DNA of 38,263 nt from Lachnospiraceae bacterium (GTDB taxonomy: Bacteria > Bacillota > Clostridia > Lachnospirales > Lachnospiraceae). Positions 1-8,939 of this stretch are shown here, one piece after another. The DNA is taken from NCBI GenBank assembly GCA_017399445.1, contig JAFQCM010000004.1:1-38263 (forward strand), given 5' to 3'. The position numbers and the translations under genes are program-made. The notes below the pieces were generated by a model. That model did no database searches, was not told the DNA's origin, and worked only from the letters and a program-made list of their open reading frames with translations. Positions within the stretch are counted from its first letter, which is position 1. The number at the start of each line of letters is the position of its first letter.

Positions 1-162
1 CTGGATAAGATAGCGGCACAAAACCAAAATGTAATACGAAAATGGTGTTTAAGTATATTGAAATTATTAGAAATTAATGGGAAGAAAATGTCTATGCCTC
101 GGAAACGATTTAACATAAGCATGAATCCAGTTAAATATTTGGAAAAAATACTATCTCTTTAA
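1..162 (+). mobile_element. C-terminal fragment of ISAs1-type transposase (cut by window edge)
   Basis: Frame 1 is open from the first base to a TAA at 160-162 and encodes about 53 residues (starts LDKIAAQNQNVIRKW, ends PVKYLEKILSL). The pattern of Asn-x-x-x-IRK, a hydrophobic helix, a basic KxxMSMPRKRF stretch and a final YLEKIL matches, from memory, the C-terminus of ISAs1/IS4-type DDE transposases. The upstream part, including the catalytic residues, lies outside the window, so completeness cannot be judged. No terminal inverted repeat was recognised between here and 300. Confidence 0.55.
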
Positions 163-232
163 AAAATAGAATTTACAAGAATGAGGCTGGATAAACATTC
201 ATGCGTTTGTCGTGGCAGCAATTTGGCTATAC

Positions 233-261
233 TTGAAATCTTCTTGAGGTTATGGTAAAAT
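233..261 (+). promoter_or_regulatory. Promoter for the FnIII secreted protein
   Basis: TTGAAA (233-238), a 17-bp spacer and TAAAAT (256-261) preceded by TGG (extended -10). It ends 60 bp before the chosen start of the downstream gene. Inferred from consensus match only. Confidence 0.5.
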
Positions 262-321
262 GAGGCAAATAGGCGAAGATATGTTTATATATTCGAATGT
301 ATGATACGAAAGGGAAAGAAA

Positions 322-1626
322 ATGAAGAAAGGTATATTTACAAAAAACAGTTTTAAGAGGCTATTGGCTTATTTGATTGCATTTGTGTTCATATGTGCGA
401 TTAATCAGAAGATGGAAGTTAGGGCTGATTCAAGTACAACCATCTCTTTTGGTGAAACATATGAAGGAACTACTGCAAACGGGGGAATAAACAAGTATTA
501 TTTTGAACTTCCGGAGGCAGGTCGTATTACAATTAATTTAAACAGTCAAAGCTGGCTGGGGTGGGAACTTTTGGATTCAAGTTATAATGATATAGACAGT
601 GCTGGAAAAACAGGTACCAGCCGTGTGGTTTATGACTTAATACCGGGAAAATATGAATTGAATATTATGCAGGATTATAATCATAATAAATCAGATTACA
701 CAGTATTAGTTCACTTTGAATCCGCACACGAAACCTTTACATATGACAATAATATGTATATCGATGTGGCAACACAGGCAGCCATTCCTTATTCTCAGAA
801 GATTATAGGACAATTGGCTGTCAATGATACGATTGATTATTATAAGTTAGAGATGCCATTTGATGGAACGGTGAAATTTTCATTGCTTGCAAATATGAGA
901 GAAGTTAAAATGACTATTCGTAATTCTCAGGATGAAGTTTTAGATTTTGCTTATTTCAAAGAAAATGGATTAAATTATTCTTGCGCGTTGAAGAAAGGAA
1001 CGTATTACCTTTGTTTTACACAGGTTTATGGTACGGGAACTTATTGGTTTACAGCAAGTTCTGAGATAAAAACGCCTGTGAACGTGGCGGTCAATGCTTC
1101 CTCAGCAACATCTGTAAAAGTCACAGCAACAAAGAGTGGGGAAATTTCAGGATACGAGATTCGATATAAAAAAGGTTCCGGCTCATGGAAGAATATTGTG
1201 AAAACGGGAAATAAGAATTTAAATACCAATATTACAGATTTAGCACCAGGAACTTATAACGTGCAGGTTCGTGCTTATTGTGCCGTTTCAGGAAAGAAGT
1301 ATTATTCGAATTGGAGCGATATAAAGAGTGTAACTTGTCAGTTGAAAAAACCAACAAGTTTAAAAGTTAAAAATTCTGTTTCTAAGGGGATGAAAATTAC
1401 TGCCAAGAAAAGTGGAACGATTACTGGTTATACCATTCGTTATAAGAAAAATTCAGGTTCATGGAAGAGTGTTAAAGTAAAAACAAATAAGAATTTAAAT
1501 AAGACCATTAAAAAGTTAAAGAAGGGTTCTGTCTACAAAGTACAGGTTCGTACTTATTGTGTTGTTTCCGGTAAGACATATCATTCACAGTGGAGCAATA
1601 CAGTTAGTGTAAAAATCAAAAAATAG
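322..1626 (+). CDS. Secreted PPC-like / fibronectin type III repeat protein
   Basis: The start at 322 is preferred over an in-frame ATG at 301 because AAAGGG precedes it at good spacing and 301 has no ribosome binding site. The 434-aa product opens with a basic N-terminus, a hydrophobic helix (AYLIAFVFICAI) and a probable cleavage site near VRADS, so it is secreted. Two beta-sandwich regions of the pre-peptidase C-terminal (PPC-like) type follow, at about residues 40-130 and 145-245 (GxxxYYxFELP and DTIDYYKLEMP motifs). Two fibronectin type III-like repeats fill the last 180 residues, each carrying GYxIRYKKxSGSWK and VQVRxYCxVSGKxYxSxWS. The C-terminus is very lysine-rich and there is no LPxTG anchor. 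Binding cell surface or polysaccharide is a reasonable guess; no catalytic motif is visible. It is a single-gene unit with its own promoter and terminator. Confidence 0.75.
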   Translation: MKKGIFTKNSFKRLLAYLIAFVFICAINQKMEVRADSSTTISFGETYEGTTANGGINKYYFELPEAGRITINLNSQSWLGWELLDSSYNDIDSAGKTGTSRVVYDLIPGKYELNIMQDYNHNKSDYTVLVHFESAHETFTYDNNMYIDVATQAAIPYSQKIIGQLAVNDTIDYYKLEMPFDGTVKFSLLANMREVKMTIRNSQDEVLDFAYFKENGLNYSCALKKGTYYLCFTQVYGTGTYWFTASSEIKTPVNVAVNASSATSVKVTATKSGEISGYEIRYKKGSGSWKNIVKTGNKNLNTNITDLAPGTYNVQVRAYCAVSGKKYYSNWSDIKSVTCQLKKPTSLKVKNSVSKGMKITAKKSGTITGYTIRYKKNSGSWKSVKVKTNKNLNKTIKKLKKGSVYKVQVRTYCVVSGKTYHSQWSNTVSVKIKK

Positions 1627-1645
1627 TTAAAGCAAAATGAAAGGG

Positions 1646-1683
1646 ACGCAAACGAAACAGGAGTTTGCGTTCTTTCTTTTTTA
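1646..1683 (+). terminator. Rho-independent terminator of the FnIII gene
   Basis: ACGCAAAC (1646-1653) pairs perfectly with GTTTGCGT (1663-1670), followed by a T-rich tail (1671-1683). It lies 20 bp after the stop codon. Confidence 0.85.
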
Positions 1684-1761
1684 TTTATAGGAAACAAATA
1701 ATTCATATCCAGTAGGGGTGCAAGGTGATAGCTAAGGAAGGAAACTTGTACTATTGATTAA

Positions 1762-1794
1762 ACGGCGAACTGTTATATGCTAGCAGTCCGCCGT
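1762..1794. repeat. GC-rich inverted repeat upstream of two-component system 1
   Basis: ACGGCGAACT (1762-1771) and AGTCCGCCGT (1785-1794) form a 10-bp stem with one mismatch and a 13-nt loop. No T-tract follows, so it is not an ordinary terminator. It sits in the 290-bp gap (1627-1917) before the response regulator gene and could be an operator or leader structure. The rest of the gap holds only the preceding terminator. Confidence 0.45.
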
Positions 1795-1917
1795 CTATAA
1801 AATATGGGGGAAATATGAGTGGAATACAGGCTTATTACATGGTATAATGGAGAGCGAAAATTTGAATTATCACTTGAGGTGTAAGAAGAGTAAGGAAGGA
1901 TACTTAAGGAAAGAAAG

Positions 1918-2580
1918 ATGCTGGATATATTAATTGTAGAAGATAACAAAGAAATAGGTATTTTGCTGTGTGATTTTTTGCGTAAAGAGAATTATACGGT
2001 TAGTGTAGCCCAGACTGGTGAAAAAGCTTTGGAATTGTATGAAAAATATGGAGCTAAAGTGATTGTGTTGGATATTATGCTTCCCGGAATGGATGGATTT
2101 GCGGTTTGTTCTAAGATTAGGGAGACTTCCAATACCCATATTTTAATAGCTAGTGCCAAGGTGGAAAAGAATGATAAATTAAAAGGCTTAAATCTTGGTG
2201 CAGATGATTACATTGAGAAACCTTATGATGTAGATATTTTAATTGCCAAGATTAAAGGCATTTTTAAAAGAAAATATGGTCAGGAAGAGATTGTAGAAGG
2301 GAATATCCGATTGAACACTGTGCAGCAGTCTTTATATGTAGATGGGCAGAAAAAAGAAGTTACCGAAAAGGAGTTTGAACTGTTAAAGTTGCTAATCGAG
2401 AATAAGAATGTAACCATGAAAAAGGAGTATTTGTTTAATACCGTTTGGGGAAGTGACAGTGAGTCGGAAATTCAAACACTGACAGTACATATTAAGTGGC
2501 TTAGGGAAAAAATAGAAGAAGAACCAAAAAAGCCCAAGCATATTATTACAGAGTGGGGAGTAGGGTATCGGTTTGAGTAA
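1918..2580 (+). CDS. OmpR/PhoB-family response regulator (ABC module 1)
   Basis: The 220-aa protein has a receiver domain (1-118) with acidic residues E8-D9, phospho-acceptor D52 in VLDIMLPGMDG and conserved K101 in DDYIEKPYD. A winged-helix DNA-binding domain follows (about 125-220: TEKEFELLKLL, LTVHIKWLREKIE, WGVGYRFE), the OmpR/PhoB signature. GGAAAG precedes the ATG. The stop overlaps the kinase gene by 8 bp, so the two are translationally coupled. Phosphorylation by the kinase should let it bind the tandem 11-bp repeats at 3854-3875 before the permease gene (inference). Length is normal and no key residue is missing. Confidence 0.93.
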   Translation: MLDILIVEDNKEIGILLCDFLRKENYTVSVAQTGEKALELYEKYGAKVIVLDIMLPGMDGFAVCSKIRETSNTHILIASAKVEKNDKLKGLNLGADDYIEKPYDVDILIAKIKGIFKRKYGQEEIVEGNIRLNTVQQSLYVDGQKKEVTEKEFELLKLLIENKNVTMKKEYLFNTVWGSDSESEIQTLTVHIKWLREKIEEEPKKPKHIITEWGVGYRFE

Positions 2581-3808
2581 GTTTAAAATTTTAACACTTT
2601 GGATTGTCATTGTTGAGATGTTGCTTATATTGTTGGCGAATGGATTGTATTTTTATCAAAATAATGACAGTGACGGAAGATTATATCTTGTGGAAGCAAG
2701 GCGTGTGATTAAGGAAATAGAAGAACAGAAACTAGAGGCTTCCCAAATAGAAGCAATGAATTTAAATAAGTATGAGACGTTAGTAAAAGTCAGAGAATTT
2801 GCCAGGGGAGAAGCCTGTGATAACGATTATTTAGTGGAAGAAATAGCCGGTAAACTATACCGAATAGAATATGCAGAGGAAAGAAGCTCACGATTACCTT
2901 TGTACATAAATCTCTCGTTGTTTGGTATGATGATCGTGACAATTATTGTGCTCGTATATGTGCATAATAAAGTCTTAAAACCTTTTCATGATATGAGTAA
3001 TTTATCTTATGAGCTGGCGAAAGGGAATTTGTCCATGCCTGTAAAAGAAGAAAAAAGTAAGTTGTTTGGGCGTTTCCTGTGGGGAATGGACATGCTTCGC
3101 GAAAAGTTGGAGGATAACAAGGAGAGAGAACTTGAATTTCAAAAGGAGCGGAAGACATTGATTCTTTCATTGTCCCATGATATTAAAACACCCCTTTCTT
3201 CCATTGAATTGTATTCGAAAGCGTTGTTGGAGGATTTGTACCACACACAGGAGAAAAAGGACGAAGCTTTGCAGGGTATTGTAAGGAATGTGAAAGAAAT
3301 AAAGGGGTACGTGGATGAAATTGTAACTGCATCCAGAGAAGATTTTCTGAATTTGGAAGTAAGTATGGGAGAGTATTACCTTTCAGAGGTTATGAAAGTC
3401 ACAGAAAGCTATTATAAGGATAAGTTGTCTGTAATTCACACCGAATTTCAAGTGGAAGAAATTTCAGAATGTATTCTCAAAGGGGATAAGAACCGTATGG
3501 TTGAGGTTCTGCAAAATGTTATGGAAAATGCCATAAAATATGGTGACGGTAAGAGTATCCGCATTTCCTTTGGAGAGGAAGAGGACTGTAAATTAGTACA
3601 TATTGAGAATTCAGGTTGTAATCTGAAAAAAGAGGAACTTTCAAATCTTTTTGATTCCTTTTATCGTGGAAGCAATAGTACCGGTATGAAAGGGAGCGGT
3701 CTCGGGCTTTATATTTGTAAAACACTGATGCGTAAAATGGATGGTGAAATCTTTGCTGAGATGAAAAAAGATAGTTTTTGTGTGACCATAGTAGTTAGAA
3801 AAGCATAA
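2573..3808 (+). CDS. Sensor histidine kinase (ABC module 1)
   Basis: A TTG start overlaps the regulator's stop and follows GTAGGG. The 411-aa membrane kinase has TM1 at about 6-27, an extracytoplasmic segment of about 80 residues (28-107), TM2 at about 110-131, a HAMP-like linker (132-185), a dimerisation/phosphoacceptor domain with H202 in SLSHDIKTPLSS, and an HATPase domain with N-box QNVMENAIKY (N319), ENSG (345-348) and GSGLGLY (374-380). The external loop is larger than that of intramembrane-sensing BceS-type kinases, so it may bind a ligand itself. It should control the adjacent regulator and, through it, the permease and ATPase that follow. The ligand is unknown. Confidence 0.92.
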   Translation: MSKFKILTLWIVIVEMLLILLANGLYFYQNNDSDGRLYLVEARRVIKEIEEQKLEASQIEAMNLNKYETLVKVREFARGEACDNDYLVEEIAGKLYRIEYAEERSSRLPLYINLSLFGMMIVTIIVLVYVHNKVLKPFHDMSNLSYELAKGNLSMPVKEEKSKLFGRFLWGMDMLREKLEDNKERELEFQKERKTLILSLSHDIKTPLSSIELYSKALLEDLYHTQEKKDEALQGIVRNVKEIKGYVDEIVTASREDFLNLEVSMGEYYLSEVMKVTESYYKDKLSVIHTEFQVEEISECILKGDKNRMVEVLQNVMENAIKYGDGKSIRISFGEEEDCKLVHIENSGCNLKKEELSNLFDSFYRGSNSTGMKGSGLGLYICKTLMRKMDGEIFAEMKKDSFCVTIVVRKA

Positions 3809-3818
3809 GGGTATGAAG

Positions 3819-3853
3819 ACTTCAGAGTTATATTTATGACTCTGAAGTTTTAC
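3819..3853 (+). terminator. Weak terminator or attenuator between kinase and permease
   Basis: ACTTCAGAGT (3819-3828) pairs perfectly with ACTCTGAAGT (3839-3848), followed by only a short T-run. It probably separates basal expression of the two-component genes from the regulated ABC genes. Confidence 0.55.
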
Positions 3854-3888
3854 ATTTAATGATTATTTAATAATTCCTTTTGTAGAAT
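3854..3888 (+). promoter_or_regulatory. Predicted response-regulator operator and promoter for ABC module 1
   Basis: Two head-to-tail 11-bp repeats, ATTTAATGATT (3854-3864) and ATTTAATAATT (3865-3875), differ at one base. TAGAAT (3883-3888) is a possible -10 with no good -35, so the repeats would cover the -35 region. An 11-bp tandem spacing, one helical turn, is typical of OmpR-family binding sites. A parallel arrangement lies before ABC module 3. Confidence 0.5.
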
Positions 3889-3921
3889 GAGTTTAGAACC
3901 AAGAGAAAGGAGTTTAAAAAA

Positions 3922-6294
3922 ATGTATTTAAACATACTAAAAAAAGATTTAAGACGAAAAAAGACAATGAATATTATTGTTTTAATATTTGTTGTCCTTG
4001 CCACCATGCTTGTGGCATCAAGTGTTAATAACATTGTAAATGTTACTACGGCACTGGAAGATTATTATGAAATGGCAAATATGCCTGATTATTTTTTGTA
4101 TACTACGAACAAAAATCTTGCTGTTGACATTGATGAAACGCTAAATTCGGCAAGTGCAGTAGATAGTTATCAGGTGGAAGAAGTGTTGTATTTAACTGGC
4201 GATAACTTTATCTATGAAAATGAGGATATAGAGGGTTATGGCGGTGCGTGTATAGTTCAAAGTGACATTTGTTTGAATTATTTTCTTTCTGACGGTAGTA
4301 TCCTTGAAAACGTTAATCCGGGTGAACTTTATATGACAGAAAGTAAGGCAAATGCTATGGGCGTTGAGGTGGGTGATAAACTTACCATAGAAGTAAATGG
4401 TATAAGCCGTGAATTTGTCCTTGCAGATAAAATAAAGGATGCATTTACAGGCGGAAGTGGAATTACAATGTGTCGCTATATATTAAGTGAAGGGGATTTT
4501 GAGTATTTTCTGTCAGCAGAAAATACAGAGGAAGTATATGGCTGTTCTTTTGTATATATATATTCATCTGATATGGACACGGCTTTGCCACAGATGAAAT
4601 CCCTTGTAGACAACAGTAATCTCCCAGCAGACAGAACCCTTATGAAAACATTATATATTTTTGACATGATAGTGGTAGGCATTTTGCTTGTGGTAAGTGT
4701 TATTCTTATTTTGGTTGCATTTGCAGTTTTGCGTTTCACGATTACTTTCACACTTTCTGAAGAATTCCGTGAAATCGGTGTAATGAAAGCTATTGGTATC
4801 AGCAATTTTGGAATCAGGACCTTATACCTTGTGAAATATATGGGACTTTCCATAATTGGTGCAACTATTGGGACTGTTCTTAGCTTCCCGTTTGGTAAAA
4901 TGCTTATGGATGTTTCCTCCCAGTCAATTATTATGGGAAATCAAAATACAGTTTTGACCAATCTTCTTTGCACCATCCTTGTCATTGTAGTTATTTTACT
5001 GTTTAGTTACAGATGTACGGGAAAGGTTAAGAACATGACTCCTATTGACGCCATCAGAAACGGTCAGACAGGGGAACGTTTCCGTAAAAAGAGTCTTATG
5101 AGTTTGGGAAAATCAAAGCTTTCTGGAACGCCGTTCCTTGCACTTAACGACATTGTAAGCAGTCCGAAGCGTTACAGTATAATAGGTTTTACAATTTTCC
5201 TTTGTCTAACCCTTATGCTTATACTTTCAATTACTGTATTTACTGCAAAAAATGGCGGTCTTTCTACAACATTTGGATGGGCGGACTGTGATGTGTATCT
5301 TAACAGTAAAATGAATAAGGAATGCATGGCAGAAGACGGACATGAAAAACTTGAAAAACATCTTAATGAAATGGAAAAAAATCTTTCAGAACATAATATT
5401 CCGGCTAAGTGCTATCAGGAAATGGCGTTTACACTGCCTGTATCTTTCGGAGAGAACGAGAGCAATATTCTTGTATTCCAAGGTGTAGGTACAACTATGG
5501 ATATGTACGAATATACTGTAGGTACAGCTCCGCAGAATACCGATGAAATCGCAATTACACGACTTGCTGCGGATAAGTTGAACGTAAATATTGGTGATAC
5601 GGTTACCATTACAACGGTTGATGGGGATAAAGAATATATTATTTCAGCGTTTTTCCAGGCTATGGGTAGTAATCAGGGCGTAGTACTCAGACTTCATAGT
5701 GATGAGTATATCAATTATGTTCAGGCAAATGGGACTATGAATGCACAGATTATGTTTACGGATAATCCGGACAAAAAGGAAATTGAAAGTCGAATAGAAG
5801 AAATTCAGAAAATTTTTCCGGAGTATGAAGATATAGAAACCTGTGCCGAAGTAGTGGCGGATATGTTAGCGATTACTGATACACTTGCAATGGTAAAATC
5901 CATTATGGTTATACTAACTGTAATTATAGCGGCACTTGTTACTGTGCTTATGGAACGTTCTTTTATTGCAAAGGAGCAGGGAGAAATCGCACTTATGAAA
6001 GCCATAGGTACAAGAAATGGAACAATCTATGCATATCATGCGTTAAGATTTTTATTTGTGGGAATTATTGCGGTGATTTTGGGTGCAATTTTCGCATTGC
6101 CGATTACACAGCTTTGTATGAACCCGATATTTAAAATGATGGGTATGGAAATTGGAGTCGATTTCAGTATTAATCTGATAGAAATGTTCCTGACATTCCC
6201 GGGTATAATACTTGTAACAATAACATTAAGTGCATTCTTGACTTCACTTTATACAAGAAAAATCAAGTCATCCGATACTGCTAACATTGAATAA
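3922..6294 (+). CDS. MacB/FtsX-type ABC transporter permease (ABC module 1)
   Basis: This 790-aa protein has a duplicated FtsX layout: TM1 (about 15-37), a large extracytoplasmic domain (40-240), a TM bundle (about 248-272, 300-325, 345-365), TM5 (about 420-442), a second external domain (445-660) and a final bundle (about 668-690, 712-735, 758-780). Both halves carry the FtsX-type helix REIGVMKAIG / GEIALMKAIG that contacts the ATPase. AAAGGAG precedes the ATG. It partners the ATPase 14 bp downstream. Such permeases usually act mechanically on lipids, lipoproteins or antimicrobial peptides rather than as channels; the substrate here is unknown. Regulation is probably by the upstream two-component system. 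Confidence 0.9.
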   Translation: MYLNILKKDLRRKKTMNIIVLIFVVLATMLVASSVNNIVNVTTALEDYYEMANMPDYFLYTTNKNLAVDIDETLNSASAVDSYQVEEVLYLTGDNFIYENEDIEGYGGACIVQSDICLNYFLSDGSILENVNPGELYMTESKANAMGVEVGDKLTIEVNGISREFVLADKIKDAFTGGSGITMCRYILSEGDFEYFLSAENTEEVYGCSFVYIYSSDMDTALPQMKSLVDNSNLPADRTLMKTLYIFDMIVVGILLVVSVILILVAFAVLRFTITFTLSEEFREIGVMKAIGISNFGIRTLYLVKYMGLSIIGATIGTVLSFPFGKMLMDVSSQSIIMGNQNTVLTNLLCTILVIVVILLFSYRCTGKVKNMTPIDAIRNGQTGERFRKKSLMSLGKSKLSGTPFLALNDIVSSPKRYSIIGFTIFLCLTLMLILSITVFTAKNGGLSTTFGWADCDVYLNSKMNKECMAEDGHEKLEKHLNEMEKNLSEHNIPAKCYQEMAFTLPVSFGENESNILVFQGVGTTMDMYEYTVGTAPQNTDEIAITRLAADKLNVNIGDTVTITTVDGDKEYIISAFFQAMGSNQGVVLRLHSDEYINYVQANGTMNAQIMFTDNPDKKEIESRIEEIQKIFPEYEDIETCAEVVADMLAITDTLAMVKSIMVILTVIIAALVTVLMERSFIAKEQGEIALMKAIGTRNGTIYAYHALRFLFVGIIAVILGAIFALPITQLCMNPIFKMMGMEIGVDFSINLIEMFLTFPGIILVTITLSAFLTSLYTRKIKSSDTANIE

Positions 6295-6308
6295 GAAAGG
6301 AAACTATT

Positions 6309-7070
6309 ATGAATATTTTAGAAGTAAAAGACCTCTGTAAAACATATATCGTAAACAAACGCCAGAACAACGTTTTAAAAAATGTAAACTTTACCGTTTC
6401 TGAAGGGGAAATGGTAGCTATTATGGGGCCGTCAGGTTCCGGTAAATCAACTCTTTTATATGCGGTTTCGGGTATGGATTCCATTACCGCAGGCGAAGTG
6501 AAATTTTGTGGAAAGAATATTGCCAAAATGGGTGAAAAGGAGCTTGCAGACTTACGCCTTGATGAAATGGGCTTTATTTTTCAGCAGATGTATATGCTTA
6601 AAAATCTGAGTGTTCTCGACAATATTATTCTTCCTGCGGTACAATCTAAGAAGAATACCGAAACACGTAAGGAAACGGTTTTACGTGGACAGGACTTAAT
6701 GCGTAAGTTAGGTATTATTGACATTGCCGATAATGACATCAATGAAGTTTCGGGAGGGCAGCTTCAGAGAGCCTGCATCTGTAGAAGTATGATTAATATG
6801 CCAAAGATTTTATTTGCGGATGAACCTACGGGAGCTTTGAACAGAACTGCGTCAAATGAGGTAATGGAGGAACTGGTAAAGTTAAACAAAGAAGGAACAA
6901 CGATTATGATGGTAACACATGATGCAAAGGTGGCCGCAAAGTGTTCCAGAGTTTTGTATATTGTAGATGGTAACATTAAGGGCGAGTATATAAGTCCTAA
7001 AGACTTAGAGATAAAAGAGAAGGATAGGGAGAGATTATTAAATAACTGGCTATTGGAACTGGGATGGTAA
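6309..7070 (+). CDS. MacB/LolD-type ABC transporter ATP-binding protein (ABC module 1)
   Basis: The 253-aa ATPase has Walker A GPSGSGKST (about 40-48), a Q-loop (FIFQQMYML), signature VSGGQLQRA, Walker B ILFADEPTGAL and switch histidine VTHD. The DEPTGALN sequence and short length place it with MacB/LolD/BceA-type ATPases. AGAAAGGAA precedes the ATG, 14 bp after the permease. The C-terminus ends LLELGW, similar to the AEMGW ending of the other two ATPases in this window. It powers the upstream permease and is the last gene of the module. Confidence 0.93.
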   Translation: MNILEVKDLCKTYIVNKRQNNVLKNVNFTVSEGEMVAIMGPSGSGKSTLLYAVSGMDSITAGEVKFCGKNIAKMGEKELADLRLDEMGFIFQQMYMLKNLSVLDNIILPAVQSKKNTETRKETVLRGQDLMRKLGIIDIADNDINEVSGGQLQRACICRSMINMPKILFADEPTGALNRTASNEVMEELVKLNKEGTTIMMVTHDAKVAAKCSRVLYIVDGNIKGEYISPKDLEIKEKDRERLLNNWLLELGW

Positions 7071-7376
7071 GTATATTTTCCTTCCTTGACGCATTCAGTT
7101 CTTTATCGAGGGAATGCTAGAACATAATTAAGAAATAAGCAGATTTTACATGGCTATAAGCTGTATTTTTTATAAGCTATATTTTTAGAGAATATATAGA
7201 AAGAGGTTTGCCCAGCAATATGGTGCAAACCTCTTGGCGTTTACTCATATAACAGGGAACTTCCCTGCTCATTGTTTTTTGGAACAGTATTCCAGGTGCT
7301 ATTGATTGAGAAATAATTGCAAGAAATTGGGAGAGGTTGTTGGAAAAAGAATGTATGTTGTGGTATGCTAGAGAAG
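7071..7376. other. Intergenic region with inverted and direct repeats
   Basis: A perfect 11-bp inverted repeat (AAGAGGTTTGC 7202-7212, GCAAACCTCTT 7226-7236) has no following T-tract. Two near-identical 15-mers (ATAAGCTGTATTTTT 7156-7170, ATAAGCTATATTTTT 7172-7186) lie in tandem. No gene is recognisable. The stretch looks like decayed accessory DNA. Confidence 0.5.
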
Positions 7377-7550
7377 ATGGAGTTTGCTGGTGCATGCCTA
7401 AATTTTGCAAAGCAGATTGCAGAAGAGAAACATTGTTATAAAATGATGTTACTTACCGGTTCCAAGGAAGAAAGTACATTGAATTTCTATTGAAATGCAG
7501 GGTATAACAGTTCGGATAAGACTGGGTTTATCCAGTGGATTGATATGTAA
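7377..7550 (+). pseudogene. Remnant of a GNAT acetyltransferase (in-frame stop)
   Basis: One frame reads MEFAGACLNFAKQIAEEK, then HCYKMMLLTGSKEEST, LNFY, a TGA at 7491-7493, then NAGYNSSDKTGFIQWIDM and a TAA. This matches the C-terminal third of GNAT acetyltransferases, where LLTGSK...LxFYExAGY...K is typical; the stop replaces the residue after FY. No intact N-terminal half is present upstream, so this is a degraded 3' fragment. It ends just before the ribosome binding site of the next GNAT gene. Confidence 0.7.
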
Positions 7551-7566
7551 AACATGGAGGATAATT

Positions 7567-8154
7567 ATGATATATGAATTGGCAAAAAAAGATGATTTAC
7601 AAACTGTATACAAAGTAGTACAGCATACCATAAAAACAACCTATCCAAAATACTATCCGGCAGAAGTGGTGGATTTTTTCTGCGAGCATCATAGTAAGGA
7701 TGCTATAGCAAAGGATATTGAAAACGGGTATGTAAGCGTTCTTAAAATAGAGGAAAATATCGTAGCAACAGGCTGTTTCGTGGACAATCACATCACAAGA
7801 GTTTATGTGTTGCCGGAATACCAGAAAAAGGGTTATGGCACGTTTATTATGAAAAATATAGAAGCTTCGATTAGCGAAAAATATGATAAGGCATATTTGG
7901 ATGCTTCATTGCCGGCAGCAGCGCTTTATGAGAAACTGGGTTTTTCAACCATAAAGCATGAGCGTTATCCTGTAGGAAATGGAGTGATACTTGCGTATGA
8001 AGTTATGGAAAAAGAGCTTCATAAGAAGGTAAAGACAGGCAAATGCCATAGTGTGCCCAATGTGATGGAGAATGGGAAAATAGAACTTTCTGAGCAATGG
8101 GAATGGACAAGCGGAGATTATTCTAAGGGAGAATCTTTGCTGGTAGAGGTGTAG
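7567..8154 (+). CDS. GNAT acetyltransferase with an unrelated-looking C-terminal tail
   Basis: The ATG at 7567 follows GGAGG at correct spacing; a longer in-frame start at 7495 lies inside the upstream remnant and lacks a site. Of 195 residues, about 1-150 are a GNAT fold: VYVLPEYQKKGYG is the acetyl-CoA loop and AAALYEKLGF the C-terminal strand and helix. The last 40 residues (KTGKCHSVPNV ... SEQWEWTSGDYSKGES) look, from memory, like the end of a different small family of about 110 aa that is often annotated N-acetylglutamate synthase. An internal deletion between two neighbouring genes could have fused them. Acetylated substrate unknown. The next GNAT starts one base after the stop. Confidence 0.8.
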   Translation: MIYELAKKDDLQTVYKVVQHTIKTTYPKYYPAEVVDFFCEHHSKDAIAKDIENGYVSVLKIEENIVATGCFVDNHITRVYVLPEYQKKGYGTFIMKNIEASISEKYDKAYLDASLPAAALYEKLGFSTIKHERYPVGNGVILAYEVMEKELHKKVKTGKCHSVPNVMENGKIELSEQWEWTSGDYSKGESLLVEV

Positions 8155-8155
8155 G

Positions 8156-8623
8156 ATGAAAAATGAATTTGAATACAAAAAAGCAACAGCAGAAGATATT
8201 GATGAACTGGTAAGAACAAGGATTATAGTTCTTCGTGCCGCTAACAAATTGTCTGATGATGTGGATATGTCTGTGGTGGAGAAGGAGTCTTGTGCATATT
8301 ATAATTGGGCATTGGAAACCGGAGAGCATATAGCATATTTAGTATATGATAAAGAAAAGTTTATTGGTGCAGGCGGTGTTAGCTTTTATCAGGTTATGCC
8401 GACATACCATAATCCAAGTGGTAAAAAGGCATATATTATGAATATGTATACTGCCCCGGAATATCGCAGGCAGGGAATTGCAATTCACACATTGGATTTA
8501 CTGGTAAAAGATGCGAAGGCGCAGGGAGTGTCACAGATTGCGTTAGAAGCAACGGATATGGGGCGTCCATTGTATGAAAGGTATGGATTTGTAAAAATGG
8601 AAGATGAAATGGAGTTGGCATGA
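8156..8623 (+). CDS. GNAT family N-acetyltransferase
   Basis: The 155-aa single-domain GNAT carries the acetyl-CoA binding motif YTAPEYRRQGIA (R/Q-x-x-G-x-A) at about 98-109 and the ending RPLYERYGFVKMEDEMEL. The ATG lies one base after the previous stop and AGAGGTGTAGG gives a binding site, so it is co-transcribed with the preceding GNAT. The sequence suggests a small cytoplasmic acetyltransferase; the substrate cannot be predicted. Confidence 0.88.
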   Translation: MKNEFEYKKATAEDIDELVRTRIIVLRAANKLSDDVDMSVVEKESCAYYNWALETGEHIAYLVYDKEKFIGAGGVSFYQVMPTYHNPSGKKAYIMNMYTAPEYRRQGIAIHTLDLLVKDAKAQGVSQIALEATDMGRPLYERYGFVKMEDEMELA

Positions 8624-8939
8624 TGAGTAGAGATGTGACAGACATTAAACCGGATGAAGAGAGTATAAAGAACGATGGATAGACAAATGGTATACGCAAA
8701 GTGTCGGAAGTACGGATGAAGTGCATAAATTCCAGATGCGGCAGCCTTTTTTTGGAAAAGAAATCATAACAGACGAGAGACTTAGAGGGCGTGAAAAAGG
8801 TACGGATGGCAACAACCATGGGATGTTCCAGAAACGCTGGGCTGACAATGATTATCACGAAGATGGTGGAGAAGGAATTCAAGGGCAATCAGCGTAGGGA
8901 TAAAAAGTAGTGCTGTTTTGTAAAAGGAGGATTATATCT
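8624..8939. other. Intergenic region, possibly decayed coding DNA
   Basis: No convincing gene. One plus frame stays open for about 75 codons (ending at about 8897; it contains GKEIITDERLRGREKGTDG) but has no ribosome binding site and no family I recognise. GC is slightly higher than in the surroundings. It probably represents an eroded gene. Confidence 0.35.

Noticed and set aside
8650..8900. Open plus frame of about 75 codons in the gap after the GNAT pair
   Set aside because: No start codon with a binding site and no recognisable family; listed only as possibly decayed DNA.
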